This document shows, piece after piece, positions 1-8,800 of a DNA stretch of 51,618 bases. Each line of letters starts with the position of its first letter. Within the stretch, counting starts at the first letter, position 1. The notes below the pieces were generated by a model. The model ran no database searches and had not been told where the DNA came from. It was given only the letters and a program-made list of their open reading frames with translations. The translations under genes were made by a program, and so were the position numbers. Source of the DNA: Lentimicrobiaceae bacterium (GTDB lineage: Bacteria > Bacteroidota > Bacteroidia > Bacteroidales > JAGNHN01); assembly GCA_018001695.1 (NCBI GenBank), contig JAGNHN010000023.1, positions 1 through 51,618 on the forward strand. The letters are read 5' to 3'.

Positions 1-436
1 TTGTTAACACTTAGTTGACTTGTTAACAAAGAAAAGAAAAAGAAGCAAAAAGAAAAGAAAATCAGACACTTACATTAATTTCTTCTTTTTCTTAACACTT
101 TGCTGTTAGTGATGGCTAATCTAAAGGGATCTTTGCGTGAAACCAATGTCAGTCCCTTGATTAACAGTATCGTTTTCTCGCGGAGGACGCAGAGGGGGCT
201 GCCGGTAATTTATATTACGATCTCTGCGGGAATGAATATACAACTTCCAGTAGATGCGCCATATATAGCGATTCATTTGCATTCATCTCTTATTTCAATA
301 CATGGCTGATCTTGTCAGCCTTTTCTCCATACGTTCTCCACAGCAGCCTTGCAGCTTTTGCAGCGTGGAGCGGTTCGGGGAATAGGGACAGGGATAGGGA
401 AAACACTCACACTCGCACTGTCTAACCCCTCCCCAA

Positions 437-464
437 CCCCTCCCCTAAAATGGGAGGGGCTTTT
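437..464. repeat. GC-rich hairpin, CCCCTCCC/GGGAGGGG
   Basis: An 8-base perfect stem (437-444 with 452-459) around a CTAAAAT loop is followed by CTTTTA. It resembles a terminator. However, it lies in a run of CCCCTCCCC-type sequence with a second hairpin 40 bases on, so a dispersed palindromic repeat family is at least as likely. Confidence 0.5.
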
Positions 465-502
465 AATGTCTTGTTTATCATACACATACACCTTATCGCA
501 AG

Positions 503-525
503 TCTCTCCCCTCTCAGGGGAGAGA
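503..525. repeat. Perfect 10-base stem hairpin (TCTCTCCCCT)
   Basis: TCTCTCCCCT at 503-512 pairs perfectly with AGGGGAGAGA at 516-525 around a 3-base loop. Together with the hairpin at 437-459 it forms a palindrome cluster of the type often scattered between Bacteroidota genes. No T-run follows, so it is not a classic terminator. Confidence 0.55.
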
Positions 526-550
526 TTTAGAGAGGGGTCGATGGAGGACA

Positions 551-602
551 GGGAGAGGGAGAGGAAGAGGATGAGGGAGAGGGAGAGGGAGAGGGAGAGG
601 GA
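551..602. repeat. GGGAGA hexamer tandem repeat
   Basis: About eight copies of the hexamer GGGAGA, slightly interrupted near 565-575 by GGAAGAGGATGA, form a pure purine tract on the plus strand. Translated, it gives an Arg-Glu dipeptide run in one direction and Ser-Leu runs in the other, which explains the spurious open frames. Such tracts are prone to slippage. Confidence 0.8.
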
Positions 603-650
603 CGGTGGGGTTGTGGAGCAGCATGGCATCATTATAAAATGTATCGGTAC

Positions 651-681
651 TTTGGGTGAGATATTATCATCTCTATATTTG
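651..681 (+). promoter_or_regulatory. Bacteroidota-type promoter for the fluoride riboswitch/crcB
   Basis: TTTG at 651-654 (-33 box) is followed 19 bases later by TATATTTG at 674-681, a perfect match to the Bacteroidota -7 consensus TAnnTTTG. Transcription would begin about 6-8 bases downstream, almost exactly at the first base of the riboswitch P1 stem at 688. The promoter and RNA element support each other. Confidence 0.75.
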
Positions 682-684
682 CAT

Positions 685-736
685 ACTGGCGATGGGGTTC
701 GCCATTAACAGGCAAGTGGCCTGATGACTCCTGGAT
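685..736 (+). ncRNA. Fluoride riboswitch (crcB motif)
   Basis: The element starts with GGCGATGGGGTTCGCC at 688-703, in which GGCG pairs with CGCC. ATTAACA follows, then an AGGC/GCCT hairpin at about 710-722, then GATGACTCCTG at 723-733. The loop bases GGGGT (693-697) can pair with ACTCC (727-731), giving the pseudoknot expected of the crcB/fluoride class. ATTAACA and GATGA-CC are the strongly conserved parts of that family. Its position about 40 bases upstream of a crcB gene agrees. In this class fluoride binding switches expression of the export genes on. I do not see a separate terminator hairpin with a T-run, so control may act on translation: the Shine-Dalgarno at 764-769 lies just downstream. 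Confidence 0.9.
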
Positions 737-775
737 GTTATTGTGCATGACCACACCCTCAAAGAGGAGATCATC

Positions 776-1153
776 ATGATTAAAACACTTATCATTATCG
801 GATCAGGTGGATTTTTGGGAAGTATCGGCCGCTTCCTGCTATCGCGTTTTGTCCAGATAAACTGGCCCTACTATTTCCCCTGGGGAACCCTGATGGTGAA
901 CGTAAGCGGATGTCTGCTCATTGGCATCCTGTTCGGCTTATCGGAGAGAAGCGTCGCTCTTTCAGGTGATTGGAAAGCATTCCTGGCCATCGGGTTTTGT
1001 GGTGGTTTTACGACCTTTTCAACGTTTTCACAGGAAAGTCTTACCCTGTTCAGGGACAGCGCATATTTGCTGTTTTTCAGTTACATCGGACTCAGTGTTG
1101 TGCTTTGTCTTTCAGCCACCCTGCTGGGCATGCTGCTCATCAAAATCATATAG
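776..1153 (+). CDS. crcB: Fluoride efflux channel CrcB/Fluc
   Basis: This 125-residue integral membrane protein of the CrcB/Fluc family is a dual-topology dimeric channel that exports fluoride. Four hydrophobic segments are visible. The family signature GGFTTFSTF lies in the middle, preceded by the usual N-terminal GGxxGSxxRF region (here GGFLGSIGRF) and a WGTLMVNVSG stretch. I chose the ATG at 776 over an upstream GTG at 743: a clear GAGGAG sits 6 bases before it, and the family starts right before the first membrane segment. The gene lies directly behind the fluoride riboswitch and is followed within 3 bases by a DUF190 gene, so both should be fluoride-induced. Length and motifs are normal for the family. 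Confidence 0.95.
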   Translation: MIKTLIIIGSGGFLGSIGRFLLSRFVQINWPYYFPWGTLMVNVSGCLLIGILFGLSERSVALSGDWKAFLAIGFCGGFTTFSTFSQESLTLFRDSAYLLFFSYIGLSVVLCLSATLLGMLLIKII

Positions 1154-1156
1154 CAT

Positions 1157-1519
1157 ATGAAATCTGGTAAAGAAGCCCGTTTGCTTCGCATCTTCATCAG
1201 CTCGACAGATAAATTCAAACACGCACCCTTACATGAAGTCATTGTTTTCGCCGCAAGGCGGCAAGGATTGGCCGGAGCCACTGTTCTGAGAGGTGTGATG
1301 GGATTCGGCGTGAGCACTGTGGTGTATGCTTCGCGGTTTTGGGAGGTCAATGACAAGGTGCCAATGGTCATCGAAATCGTTGATGAAAGGGAAAAAATCG
1401 AGGCATTTCTCCAGGTAATCACACCCTATTTTGCCAAGGTAAAGAACGGCTGCCTCATTTCTCTGCAGGAGGTGGAAATCATCCTGATGAAAGAAGGGAA
1501 GAAAAGCCCGTCACGTTAA
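1157..1519 (+). CDS. DUF190 family PII-like protein
   Basis: This 120-residue soluble protein matches DUF190, a ferredoxin-like/PII-like fold family often encoded beside crcB. It shows the expected order: an LLRIFISSTDK-type first strand, a middle ARRQGLAGATVLRGVMGFG segment (the best-conserved part of the family), and a terminal VEIV/ VEIIL strand pair. It starts 3 bases after the crcB stop, so it shares the riboswitch-controlled transcript. Its biochemical role is not established; a small-molecule-binding regulator of the channel is the usual suggestion and remains inference. The N-terminus is basic with no signal peptide. Confidence 0.85.
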   Translation: MKSGKEARLLRIFISSTDKFKHAPLHEVIVFAARRQGLAGATVLRGVMGFGVSTVVYASRFWEVNDKVPMVIEIVDEREKIEAFLQVITPYFAKVKNGCLISLQEVEIILMKEGKKSPSR

Positions 1520-1570
1520 AAAAATGCCTAATTTTCACTGGATTATTCCGATTCTGGTTAATCTGGTTTG

Positions 1571-3541
1571 ATGGGGCATATGGGTTATCTACGGATACTG
1601 CGGACAGTCGCTATTTACTTTTTCCTGCTGCAATTTGCAGTGTATCCGGTTTTTGCCCATCCTGATCCATCCTTCCCTGCCGATATGGCACCCATACCCC
1701 CTCCTGACACCATCTGCCTGGGAGATACCATCGGCCTGCTGGCCAACTATCCCCTGGCTACCAGCTTTAGCTGGTCTCCGAACTATCACATCTCGGACAC
1801 CACCATACCTGATCCGTTGGTATGGCCTGACACAACCACATCCTATACCGTACTGGTCAGTGGTATCAGTGCCAACATGATTGTCAATGGCGATTTCTCC
1901 CAGGGAAATGTTGGGTTTACCTCGGTTTATACCTACACCACGAATTTATGGCCGGAGGGCACCTATTATGTCGGGACCAATCCCAACACCGACCATACCA
2001 ATTTCGCGATCTGCGGAGATCACACAACGGGAACGGGTAATATGATGATCATCAATGGGTCGGGGACACCAAACGCCATCGTCTGGCAACAAACGCTACC
2101 GGTAGTGCCCAATACCACCTACCGCTTTTCCTGTTGGCTGGCCAGTGTGCATTCGTCCTCACCGGCGCAACTTCAGTTTTTTGTAAACGGGGTCCAAATC
2201 GGCCCGGTTTTTCAGGCCACAGCCACTACCTGTAACTGGAATATGTTCTATGACACATGGTATTCAGGAACATCCACGAATGCCACCATTTCTATTCGCA
2301 ACCAGAACACATCCCTCAGCGGTAATGACTTCGCCATCGATGATGTCTATTTTGCACAGGTCATCGAACTTTATGATACCACCACGGTGGTGGTAGAGAT
2401 GCCTTCCATTTATCTTGGACAGGACACTGCTATCTGTCCGGGCGACAGCATCAGCCTGGGTGTCAGTGGGACCTATGCACAATATCAATGGTCGACAGGC
2501 CCGACTACGCCCACGATCCAGGTACATGCACCCGGATCCTACTGGCTGAGAGCGGTCACGTCGCATGGATGCGAAGCTTATGACACCCTTCTCGTTAGCC
2601 TGCGGGGCTTTCCTCCCGTCTTTATGGTCGGAGATACGGTATGTCCCGGAGACACAGCCACACTTCAGGCGATTGCTCCCGGGAACAGTCTGTTTTTGTG
2701 GAACACCGGGGATACAGGTGCCAGCATTCAGGCAGGGCCGCCCTTTTTAATGGTGTACCAGGTCATCATTACAGATAGTGCCGGGTGCAGGGACACCTTT
2801 GCCATATGGCCCACCGTTTATCCCGCTCCTGTCATTCTGGTTACGGGAGACAGCCTCCTCTGCCGGGGTGAGACCACCACCCTGACTGCCACGGGAGGAA
2901 CGGCCTACAACTGGCAACCGGGTGGGCAAACCTCCTCTTCTATTACCATCAAACCTTTACAGCCAATACAGTATGTGGTCAGTGCCACCGATATCAACGG
3001 GTGTGAAGGATCGGCTGCCATTGGGGTGCAGGTTCATGATCTACCGGAGATCGTATTATGGCAGGAAAGGGAGGTCGTTTGCATCGGAGAAGCCACTGCC
3101 CTGGAAGCCGGTGGGGGCGACCGTTATCTGTGGAGTACCGGTGACACGACGGGATGGATCAGCGTAAAACCCACCCAAAGCACCCAATACTGGGTAACCG
3201 TAACACGCGAATATGGATCACTGGCTTGTGCCGCGGATACATCGATATGGCAGGAGGCCCAAAGCTGCAATACTTTTTATATACCCAGTGCCATCCGGCT
3301 GTCAGGTACCAACAACCTGTTCAGTCCGGTCGGTGTCCTGAGTGAGATAGAGAGTTACCATATGCGCATTTATAACCGCTGGGGGCAGTTGCTGTTCGAG
3401 ACATATGATTTCAGTGAAGCCTGGAACGGCACGTTCAATGGGGAGAATGTGCCGGAGGATGTATATGTATATGAAGTGTTCATAAAGGCCGGACTGGACC
3501 TTCCGCAGCGTAGGCGTGGTATCATTACGGTATTGAAATAA
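1571..3541 (+). CDS. Secreted Ig/PKD-like repeat protein with gliding-type C-terminal domain (T9SS cargo)
   Basis: This large exported protein of about 656 residues has an N-terminal signal peptide ending near PVFAH. Residues about 95-265 form a carbohydrate-binding-like segment beginning NMIVNGDFSQG. Five Ig/PKD-like repeats share a CxGDTxxLxA..YxWSTG pattern (for example TAICPGDSISLG, TVCPGDTATLQ, SLLCRGETTTLT, EVVCIGEATALE). The last 80 residues (YNRWGQLLFET to the C-terminus) are a CHU_C-type gliding-motility-associated domain, which routes proteins through type IX secretion. A surface or matrix adhesin is a reasonable inference; no enzyme motif is seen. No Shine-Dalgarno is present. A TTG at 1568 or an ATG at 1580 are alternative starts. 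Confidence 0.85.
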   Translation: MGHMGYLRILRTVAIYFFLLQFAVYPVFAHPDPSFPADMAPIPPPDTICLGDTIGLLANYPLATSFSWSPNYHISDTTIPDPLVWPDTTTSYTVLVSGISANMIVNGDFSQGNVGFTSVYTYTTNLWPEGTYYVGTNPNTDHTNFAICGDHTTGTGNMMIINGSGTPNAIVWQQTLPVVPNTTYRFSCWLASVHSSSPAQLQFFVNGVQIGPVFQATATTCNWNMFYDTWYSGTSTNATISIRNQNTSLSGNDFAIDDVYFAQVIELYDTTTVVVEMPSIYLGQDTAICPGDSISLGVSGTYAQYQWSTGPTTPTIQVHAPGSYWLRAVTSHGCEAYDTLLVSLRGFPPVFMVGDTVCPGDTATLQAIAPGNSLFLWNTGDTGASIQAGPPFLMVYQVIITDSAGCRDTFAIWPTVYPAPVILVTGDSLLCRGETTTLTATGGTAYNWQPGGQTSSSITIKPLQPIQYVVSATDINGCEGSAAIGVQVHDLPEIVLWQEREVVCIGEATALEAGGGDRYLWSTGDTTGWISVKPTQSTQYWVTVTREYGSLACAADTSIWQEAQSCNTFYIPSAIRLSGTNNLFSPVGVLSEIESYHMRIYNRWGQLLFETYDFSEAWNGTFNGENVPEDVYVYEVFIKAGLDLPQRRRGIITVLK

Positions 3542-3610
3542 TCCTGATCGTGGTGATGGAATTACGTCCGTTTCCTTCAGTGTTAAAAATCAACAGAATT
3601 TCTATCCTTT

Positions 3611-5137
3611 ATGCCGATTGAAAGCAGCAGTCCTTCGACAGGTAAAGTGAGTAGTTTGCAACGTATTGGATTGATCCTGGGACCGTTGGTCGCCCTGGCC
3701 ATTATTCTGTTCGGAGATCTTCAGCCCGGCAGGCCCGAGATCACCTATGCCGCTGCCCTGGCTCTGCTCATGGCGATATGGTGGATAACGGAAGCCATCC
3801 CCCTGGCTGCAACAGCCATGGTCCCCGTGGCCCTGTTTCCCTTGTTTGGCGTCATGGACGGCAAATCGGTGGCAGCGCAGTACTTCAATCATGTGATCTT
3901 TCTGTTCATCGGAGGGTTCCTCATCGCGCTGGCCATGCAGCGGTGGAATCTCCACAAGCGTATTGCGCTTTACTTCCTGCTGCATTTCAGCAGCAAACCT
4001 GCATACATCGTATTGGGTTTCATGGTCACGACAGCTTTTCTTTCGATGTGGATATCCAATACGGCGACCGTGATGATGATGGTTCCGATTGCCCTTTCCG
4101 TCATCCTGAACCTGGAGGGTCGTTTTGGACAGAAGGAGGTTCATGGATTTACGGTCAGTTTGCTGCTGGGCATTGCCTATGCAGCCAGCATCGGCGGGAT
4201 CGCAACCCTGGTTGGAACACCGCCCAATTTGTCCTTTGCCCGGATCTTTGCCATCGCTTTTCCAGCGGCACCCGATATCGCCTTTGCCACCTGGTTTCGT
4301 TTTGCTTTCCCTGTCAGCATCACCTTTCTGTTCATTGCCTGGCTTGTTTTGCAGATGCTATATGGACGCAGTCGCTGGCACATCGAAAAGTCGCTCTTCC
4401 GCGAGGAATATGCAGCACTGGGAAAAATGGGCCGCGAAGAAAAGATGGTTTTGTTGGTGTTTGTTGGCTTGATACTGGCCTGGCTGACCCGCACTGATCT
4501 ACCGCTGGGGGCATGGACATTGCCAGGATGGGATCGCTTGTTTCCCAATGCGGGGTATATCAACGATGGTGTTGTGGCTATTGCGCTTGGACTTATTCTT
4601 TTCCTGCTGCCTGCAAGAGATCAGGGAAGGATCATGACATGGGAAACAGCGCGGGATATCCCCTGGGATATTGTCTTGTTGTTCGGGGGTGGATTTGCGC
4701 TGGCTTCGGCATTTATGGAGTCCGGGCTGGCGCAATGGATCGGCAATGAGATGCAGGGTGTAAGCCGTTTCCCGAACTGGGCTGTCATCGCCAGTATCAG
4801 CACCATGATCACTTTTCTGACCGAGCTGACCTCCAATACTGCAACGGCTGAAATGATCCTGCCTGTGCTGGCCGGGCTGGCCGGTGAAATCGGCACCAAT
4901 CCCTTGCTCTTCATGGTTCCGGCCACCCTGAGCTGCTCTTTTGCTTTTATGATGCCCGTTGCCACCCCACCCAATGCCATCATCTTTGGCACTTACAGGG
5001 TCCGTATCATCGAGATGGTCAAAGCAGGTATACTGCTGAATTTCATTGGTGTAATCCTGGTAACGCTGGCCATCCTGCTGATGGGCGGCATCCTGGGTGC
5101 CTCAGGTGATGTGCTACCGGCCTGGGCTATCCAGTAA
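3611..5137 (+). CDS. SLC13/DASS-family sodium:anion symporter
   Basis: This 508-residue polytopic inner-membrane protein belongs to the divalent anion:sodium symporter family (SLC13, VcINDY-like). Both signature SNT motifs are present: ISNTATVMMM in the first half and TSNTATAEMI in the second, each expected to line a sodium site and the substrate pocket in the two inverted repeats. LVGTPPNL and VATPPNAIIFG follow in the usual places. The family carries succinate, fumarate, malate or sometimes sulfate; the exact substrate cannot be read from sequence. The N-terminal 20 residues are cytoplasmic and polar. The gene stands alone and converges on the kinase gene at 5177. Confidence 0.9.
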   Translation: MPIESSSPSTGKVSSLQRIGLILGPLVALAIILFGDLQPGRPEITYAAALALLMAIWWITEAIPLAATAMVPVALFPLFGVMDGKSVAAQYFNHVIFLFIGGFLIALAMQRWNLHKRIALYFLLHFSSKPAYIVLGFMVTTAFLSMWISNTATVMMMVPIALSVILNLEGRFGQKEVHGFTVSLLLGIAYAASIGGIATLVGTPPNLSFARIFAIAFPAAPDIAFATWFRFAFPVSITFLFIAWLVLQMLYGRSRWHIEKSLFREEYAALGKMGREEKMVLLVFVGLILAWLTRTDLPLGAWTLPGWDRLFPNAGYINDGVVAIALGLILFLLPARDQGRIMTWETARDIPWDIVLLFGGGFALASAFMESGLAQWIGNEMQGVSRFPNWAVIASISTMITFLTELTSNTATAEMILPVLAGLAGEIGTNPLLFMVPATLSCSFAFMMPVATPPNAIIFGTYRVRIIEMVKAGILLNFIGVILVTLAILLMGGILGASGDVLPAWAIQ

Positions 5138-5176
5138 GGCTTTAGACAAACCGGGAAGACTAAATAAAATTAACGA

Positions 5177-5812
5177 TCAGGCTCTGACCAGCTTATAATC
5201 CTTGTTGACCAGCCAATGGGCTTTCTCACGGAGGGCCTGCACCGCTTTATGCTCTGCTTCCAGCACTTCGAAGCGGAAAGCATCCACATTTTCCTTGCCC
5301 CGACCGGCCTGTGCTTTCTTGGTTTCGTGATAGGTCAGCTCGATAAAAAGGGCCAGGTTGATGCCAGGGGCCTTCATGGCGTATAACCCATCGATCACCA
5401 ATACATCAACAGGAGCAAAATCCGTTGTAAGCCGGTCCACGCGCTGTGTGACGAGGTCTACACAAGGCATGGTGCTTTCACAGCCTGCACGAAAATCGTC
5501 CATGACCTGCTGGATCTTCTCCCAGTCATATTCGTGCCAACCGACGGTCTTCTCAACACCTCCGGCTTTCCGAATGGCGGTACGCTCCAGCGGCAGGGTC
5601 TTATAGAAGTTATCGATGTGGATGGGTTTTGCGACAACCCCTTGTTGCAACAAGCCTTTGGCGATCAAATGGGTGAGCTCCGATTTTCCGCTGCCGGATT
5701 CACCGGATATGGCGATCACAAACTTGGGTGTGATCTGCTTCATGACTTCTTCGACGACACCGGCGGCGACTTCACGGTGTTTATCGGCAATTAACAGGAC
5801 ATCTTCAAGCAT
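5177..5812 (-). CDS. Uridine-kinase-like P-loop kinase in the sugar operon
   Basis: This 211-residue cytoplasmic P-loop protein resembles the uridine kinase/phosphoribulokinase group. The Walker A GESGSGKS sits at 37-44, a DNFYKT motif (substrate/Mg site of that group) follows about 30 residues on, and VLVIDGLYAM is the Walker B-like strand. The nucleoside-binding segment of true uridine kinases (DxPDAFD-like) is replaced by VGWHEYDWEKIQ, so the substrate may not be uridine. I chose the ATG at 5812; longer frames would run into the upstream gene. It is the last gene of the minus arm of the glucan locus, 28 bases after the GH65 fusion, suggesting a sugar or nucleotide-sugar related substrate (inference). 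Confidence 0.75.
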   Translation of the reverse strand: MLEDVLLIADKHREVAAGVVEEVMKQITPKFVIAISGESGSGKSELTHLIAKGLLQQGVVAKPIHIDNFYKTLPLERTAIRKAGGVEKTVGWHEYDWEKIQQVMDDFRAGCESTMPCVDLVTQRVDRLTTDFAPVDVLVIDGLYAMKAPGINLALFIELTYHETKKAQAGRGKENVDAFRFEVLEAEHKAVQALREKAHWLVNKDYKLVRA

Positions 5813-5840
5813 ATTTATTTGAATTACAATGTCATAAATA

Positions 5841-8800
5841 CTATAAATGCAACCACTGCCCAGCCTGGAGGGCAAAGGTTTTACCCTTCCATTCGATGTG
5901 TGTGCCCTCATCGGCGCAAACGGAAAGATGGTCTGCACTTACCAGAAGCTGATAGTGGATATTCCGGAAGCTGAGTTTGCATCCGAGTGACTTCCAGCCA
6001 ATAGGGAGGTTGGGGTTCACTTTCAGGATATCTCCATCACAATCAATGCCGGCAAGTGAATGGAGGGCTACCAGAACGGTACCGGCCATCACGCCGGTAT
6101 GTATTCCTTCAGCCGTAGTTCCACCCTGAATGTCCTGATAATCACTGCCGAGCGCCACATGATACAAGTTCCAGCTCAAGGTGTGATCACCAATGATGTT
6201 GGCCAGGTGGGCATGAACGACACGGCTGAGGGTTGAGCCATGCGAAGTGCGTTGCAGGTAATACCGCAGGTTACGTTCAACATAATCTGCCGGCAGGTCA
6301 TACCCAAAGCCCCGGATGATGCCGGTAACCACGTCCGGATCCAGGTTATAGAACAACATCAGGGTATCCGCCTGCTTGGCCACTTTGAACTCATCCGGCG
6401 TCTTTCCTTCGGCTTTCAGGATGCGGTCCATGCGGTATACATTCCCATACTTTGTCCTGTACTCCTCCCAGCTCACCTCCTGCAGATCAAAATACCCATC
6501 AAACTGAGCAATGATGCCTTCCTTATTGATAATCAGATTCATGGAAGATGAGATTTCTGCCCATCTTTGCGTTTCCCCGCTTGTAAGCTGCAGCGCAGCC
6601 AGGAGTGGCGTCCGCTTTTCATCCGCCAATCCGTCGAGCCATGCCAGGGTTTGTTTCATCATCCAGGCAGTCATGACGTTGGTATAGGCATTGTCCTTTA
6701 ACCCTCCGCCGTCTGAGCCCGGTCCATGCTCATGGAACTCATCCGGGCCCATCACCTGTGCAATTGTAAAGCGCCTGATCTCGGGATTCCACTTGGCTTT
6801 GCTGCTCCACAGCCGGCAAATTTCTATTAGCATCTCTGCCCCGTAATCTAGCATAAAATCCTCATCCTGCGTATAATGATGGTATTGCAGGATGTTGTAA
6901 GCGATGGCCAGGTTAACATGGCGTTGAAAAGAGCTGTAGTCGGGATCCCATTTACCAGAGACTGGATTAAAATGAAAGCGCTGTGTCTCTTCACGTCCGT
7001 TGCTACCACTTTGCCAGGGGAACATGGCTCCCTGGTATCCAAATTCGGCGGCATAATTCCGGGCTTCCTCCAGTCGGCGGTAGCGGTACATCAGTGCTGA
7101 ACGGGCAAGTTCAGGGAAATGCATGAAATAAAGGGGGAGGATGTAGAGCTCATCCCAGAAGATATGACCCCGGTATGCTTCCCCTGTCAGTCCACGTGCA
7201 GGAATACTGAAATCGATGTTTTCGTTATGGGGAGAGAAGGTGCTCATCAGGTGGTAGAGGTGGAGACGCAACAGCTTCTGGGAGAGGCGGTCTCCCTGCA
7301 ACCTGATGTCAATATTATCCCAGATGCCTTGCCAGGCTGCGGTCGAAGCAGCCAGTAGCTGGTCGAAAGAAGGCAGTTGCTCCAGGAATTCTCCGGGATT
7401 TTGGTGGATGAAGGAGGGCAAATGACTGGCCTGAATGCAAACCGTTTTCACAGTTTCGAGGGCCTCTCCTTCCCTTACCTCCACACTGAACTGGCATTCT
7501 GAGACACCGCTTCTGCCATAGCTTTCAAAGGCCGGGAGCAGCTCCCGGCCATCCAGAGAAACATTCAGACGGGCTGTCAGTGAAATATGGATATTGCTTT
7601 GTGTTGTCTTTGCTTCAAGGAACTGGTGAGGTCCTTCGACCCATTCACTGACCGGGGCAAGGTGATGCTGATTCAGCTCAGCGTAACGCTTCACGCCATC
7701 GTTAATGTGATCTGCGCTAAGGCAGGATTTCACCCTGATACGTGCACTATAGTTCAGCGGTTTGATGACATAGGATATACAAGCCAGATGAGGCTGGTCC
7801 ATGGAAGCCAGGCGTCTGGAGGTAATTCTGGTTCTCCGGCCCAGGCTGTCCTCTGTCTCCATGACTTTATGGAGTACACCGGTCCTCAAATCCAGCCGGC
7901 GATAGAGGTTGAGGATGCGATCCCGGGACAGGTCAAGCCATTCACCGTCATCAACAGAAAAAGTGAGCGGCAACCAGTTGGGAAAATTCACCAGGTCTTC
8001 GTTTTCGATCTCCCTTCCAGAGACCTGGGATACCAGCCGGTTATAACCTCCTGCCAGGTAGGTACCCGGGTAATGATGGTCACTGATGACAGATTCTTCC
8101 AGGGCACCGCGGGTGCCAAAATAGCCATTCCCTACCGAAAGAAGGGCTTCCCTGGACCGCTCGCGGGAGGGATGAAAACCATGGTACACCAATGACCACA
8201 TGTCTTCTTCCAGGCCACGCTCAAACCAGGCACAGATTCCTTCAAAACCTATTTCTGCGATATCACTAACGGCGATATCTGCCCCATGGATCAGCAGTTC
8301 TGCTGCATTTTCCTCTCTGGCCAGACCAAGCACCAAACCGAAATTCCCTTTCTTCCCAGCCTGCACACCGGATATGGCATCCTCCACGACCACCGTTTCA
8401 AAGCAGGACACGCCCAGGTTATTGGCTGCAGTGGTAAAGATGTCCGGCTCAGGTTTACCTTTCAACCCAAGTTCCGCTGAAACAACGCCATCTACGCGGG
8501 TTTCGACCATCCCGAGCAGGCCGGCAGCTTTCAGAACCATTTCACAGTTCTTGGATGAAGAGGCCACTCCGATACGTATCCCTTCCTGCTTCAGGCGGTG
8601 CATCAGGGCAACCGTGGAATCATAGACCTCCACGCCGTCCCTTTCAAGGATCTCATTGAATACGATGTTTTTTCGATTTCCTATTCCGCAGTATGTTTCC
8701 TGAGAAACATCATCTGAGGCATCGCCATAAGGAAGGATAATCCCTCTGGATTCCAGGAAAGATTTCACCCCTTCGTAGCGAGGTTTGCCATCCACATAAG

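Larger units (their letters stand above)
1..650. other. Gene-free region with palindromes and low-complexity repeats
   Basis: I see no convincing gene here. The first 30 bases carry two copies of TTGTTAACA, at 1-9 and 20-28; the second is part of the 10-base palindrome TTGTTAACAA. A 12-base arm AAGAAAAAGAAG at 34-45 has its perfect inverted partner at 82-93. Around 130-240, fragments such as CTTTGCGTGAAA and CGCGGAGGACGCAGAGG look like decayed dispersed intergenic repeats (inference from memory of similar sequences). 415-605 is a cluster of GC-rich palindromes and purine hexamers, listed separately. The short open frames here have biased composition (Arg-Glu or Ser-Leu runs) and no recognisable domain. 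Confidence 0.6.

Noticed and set aside
100..309. Open frame of 69 residues near the window start
   Set aside because: No domain, no promoter box or Shine-Dalgarno, and it spans fragments that look like decayed intergenic repeats.
315..708. Two overlapping open frames with Ser-Leu or Arg-Glu runs
   Set aside because: They are translations of the GGGAGA hexamer tract and palindromes, and one overlaps the riboswitch promoter.
3602..4144. 180-residue open frame on the minus strand
   Set aside because: It is antisense to the SLC13 transporter; it is rich in Gln, His and Arg, as expected from reversing a hydrophobic protein.
5813..5938. 42-residue N-terminal extension of the P-loop kinase
   Set aside because: It would overlap the 3' end of the GH65 fusion gene by about 100 bases and has no conserved feature.
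7587..8195. 202-residue open frame on the plus strand
   Set aside because: It is antisense to the GH65 domain, whose conserved motifs on the minus strand are unambiguous.
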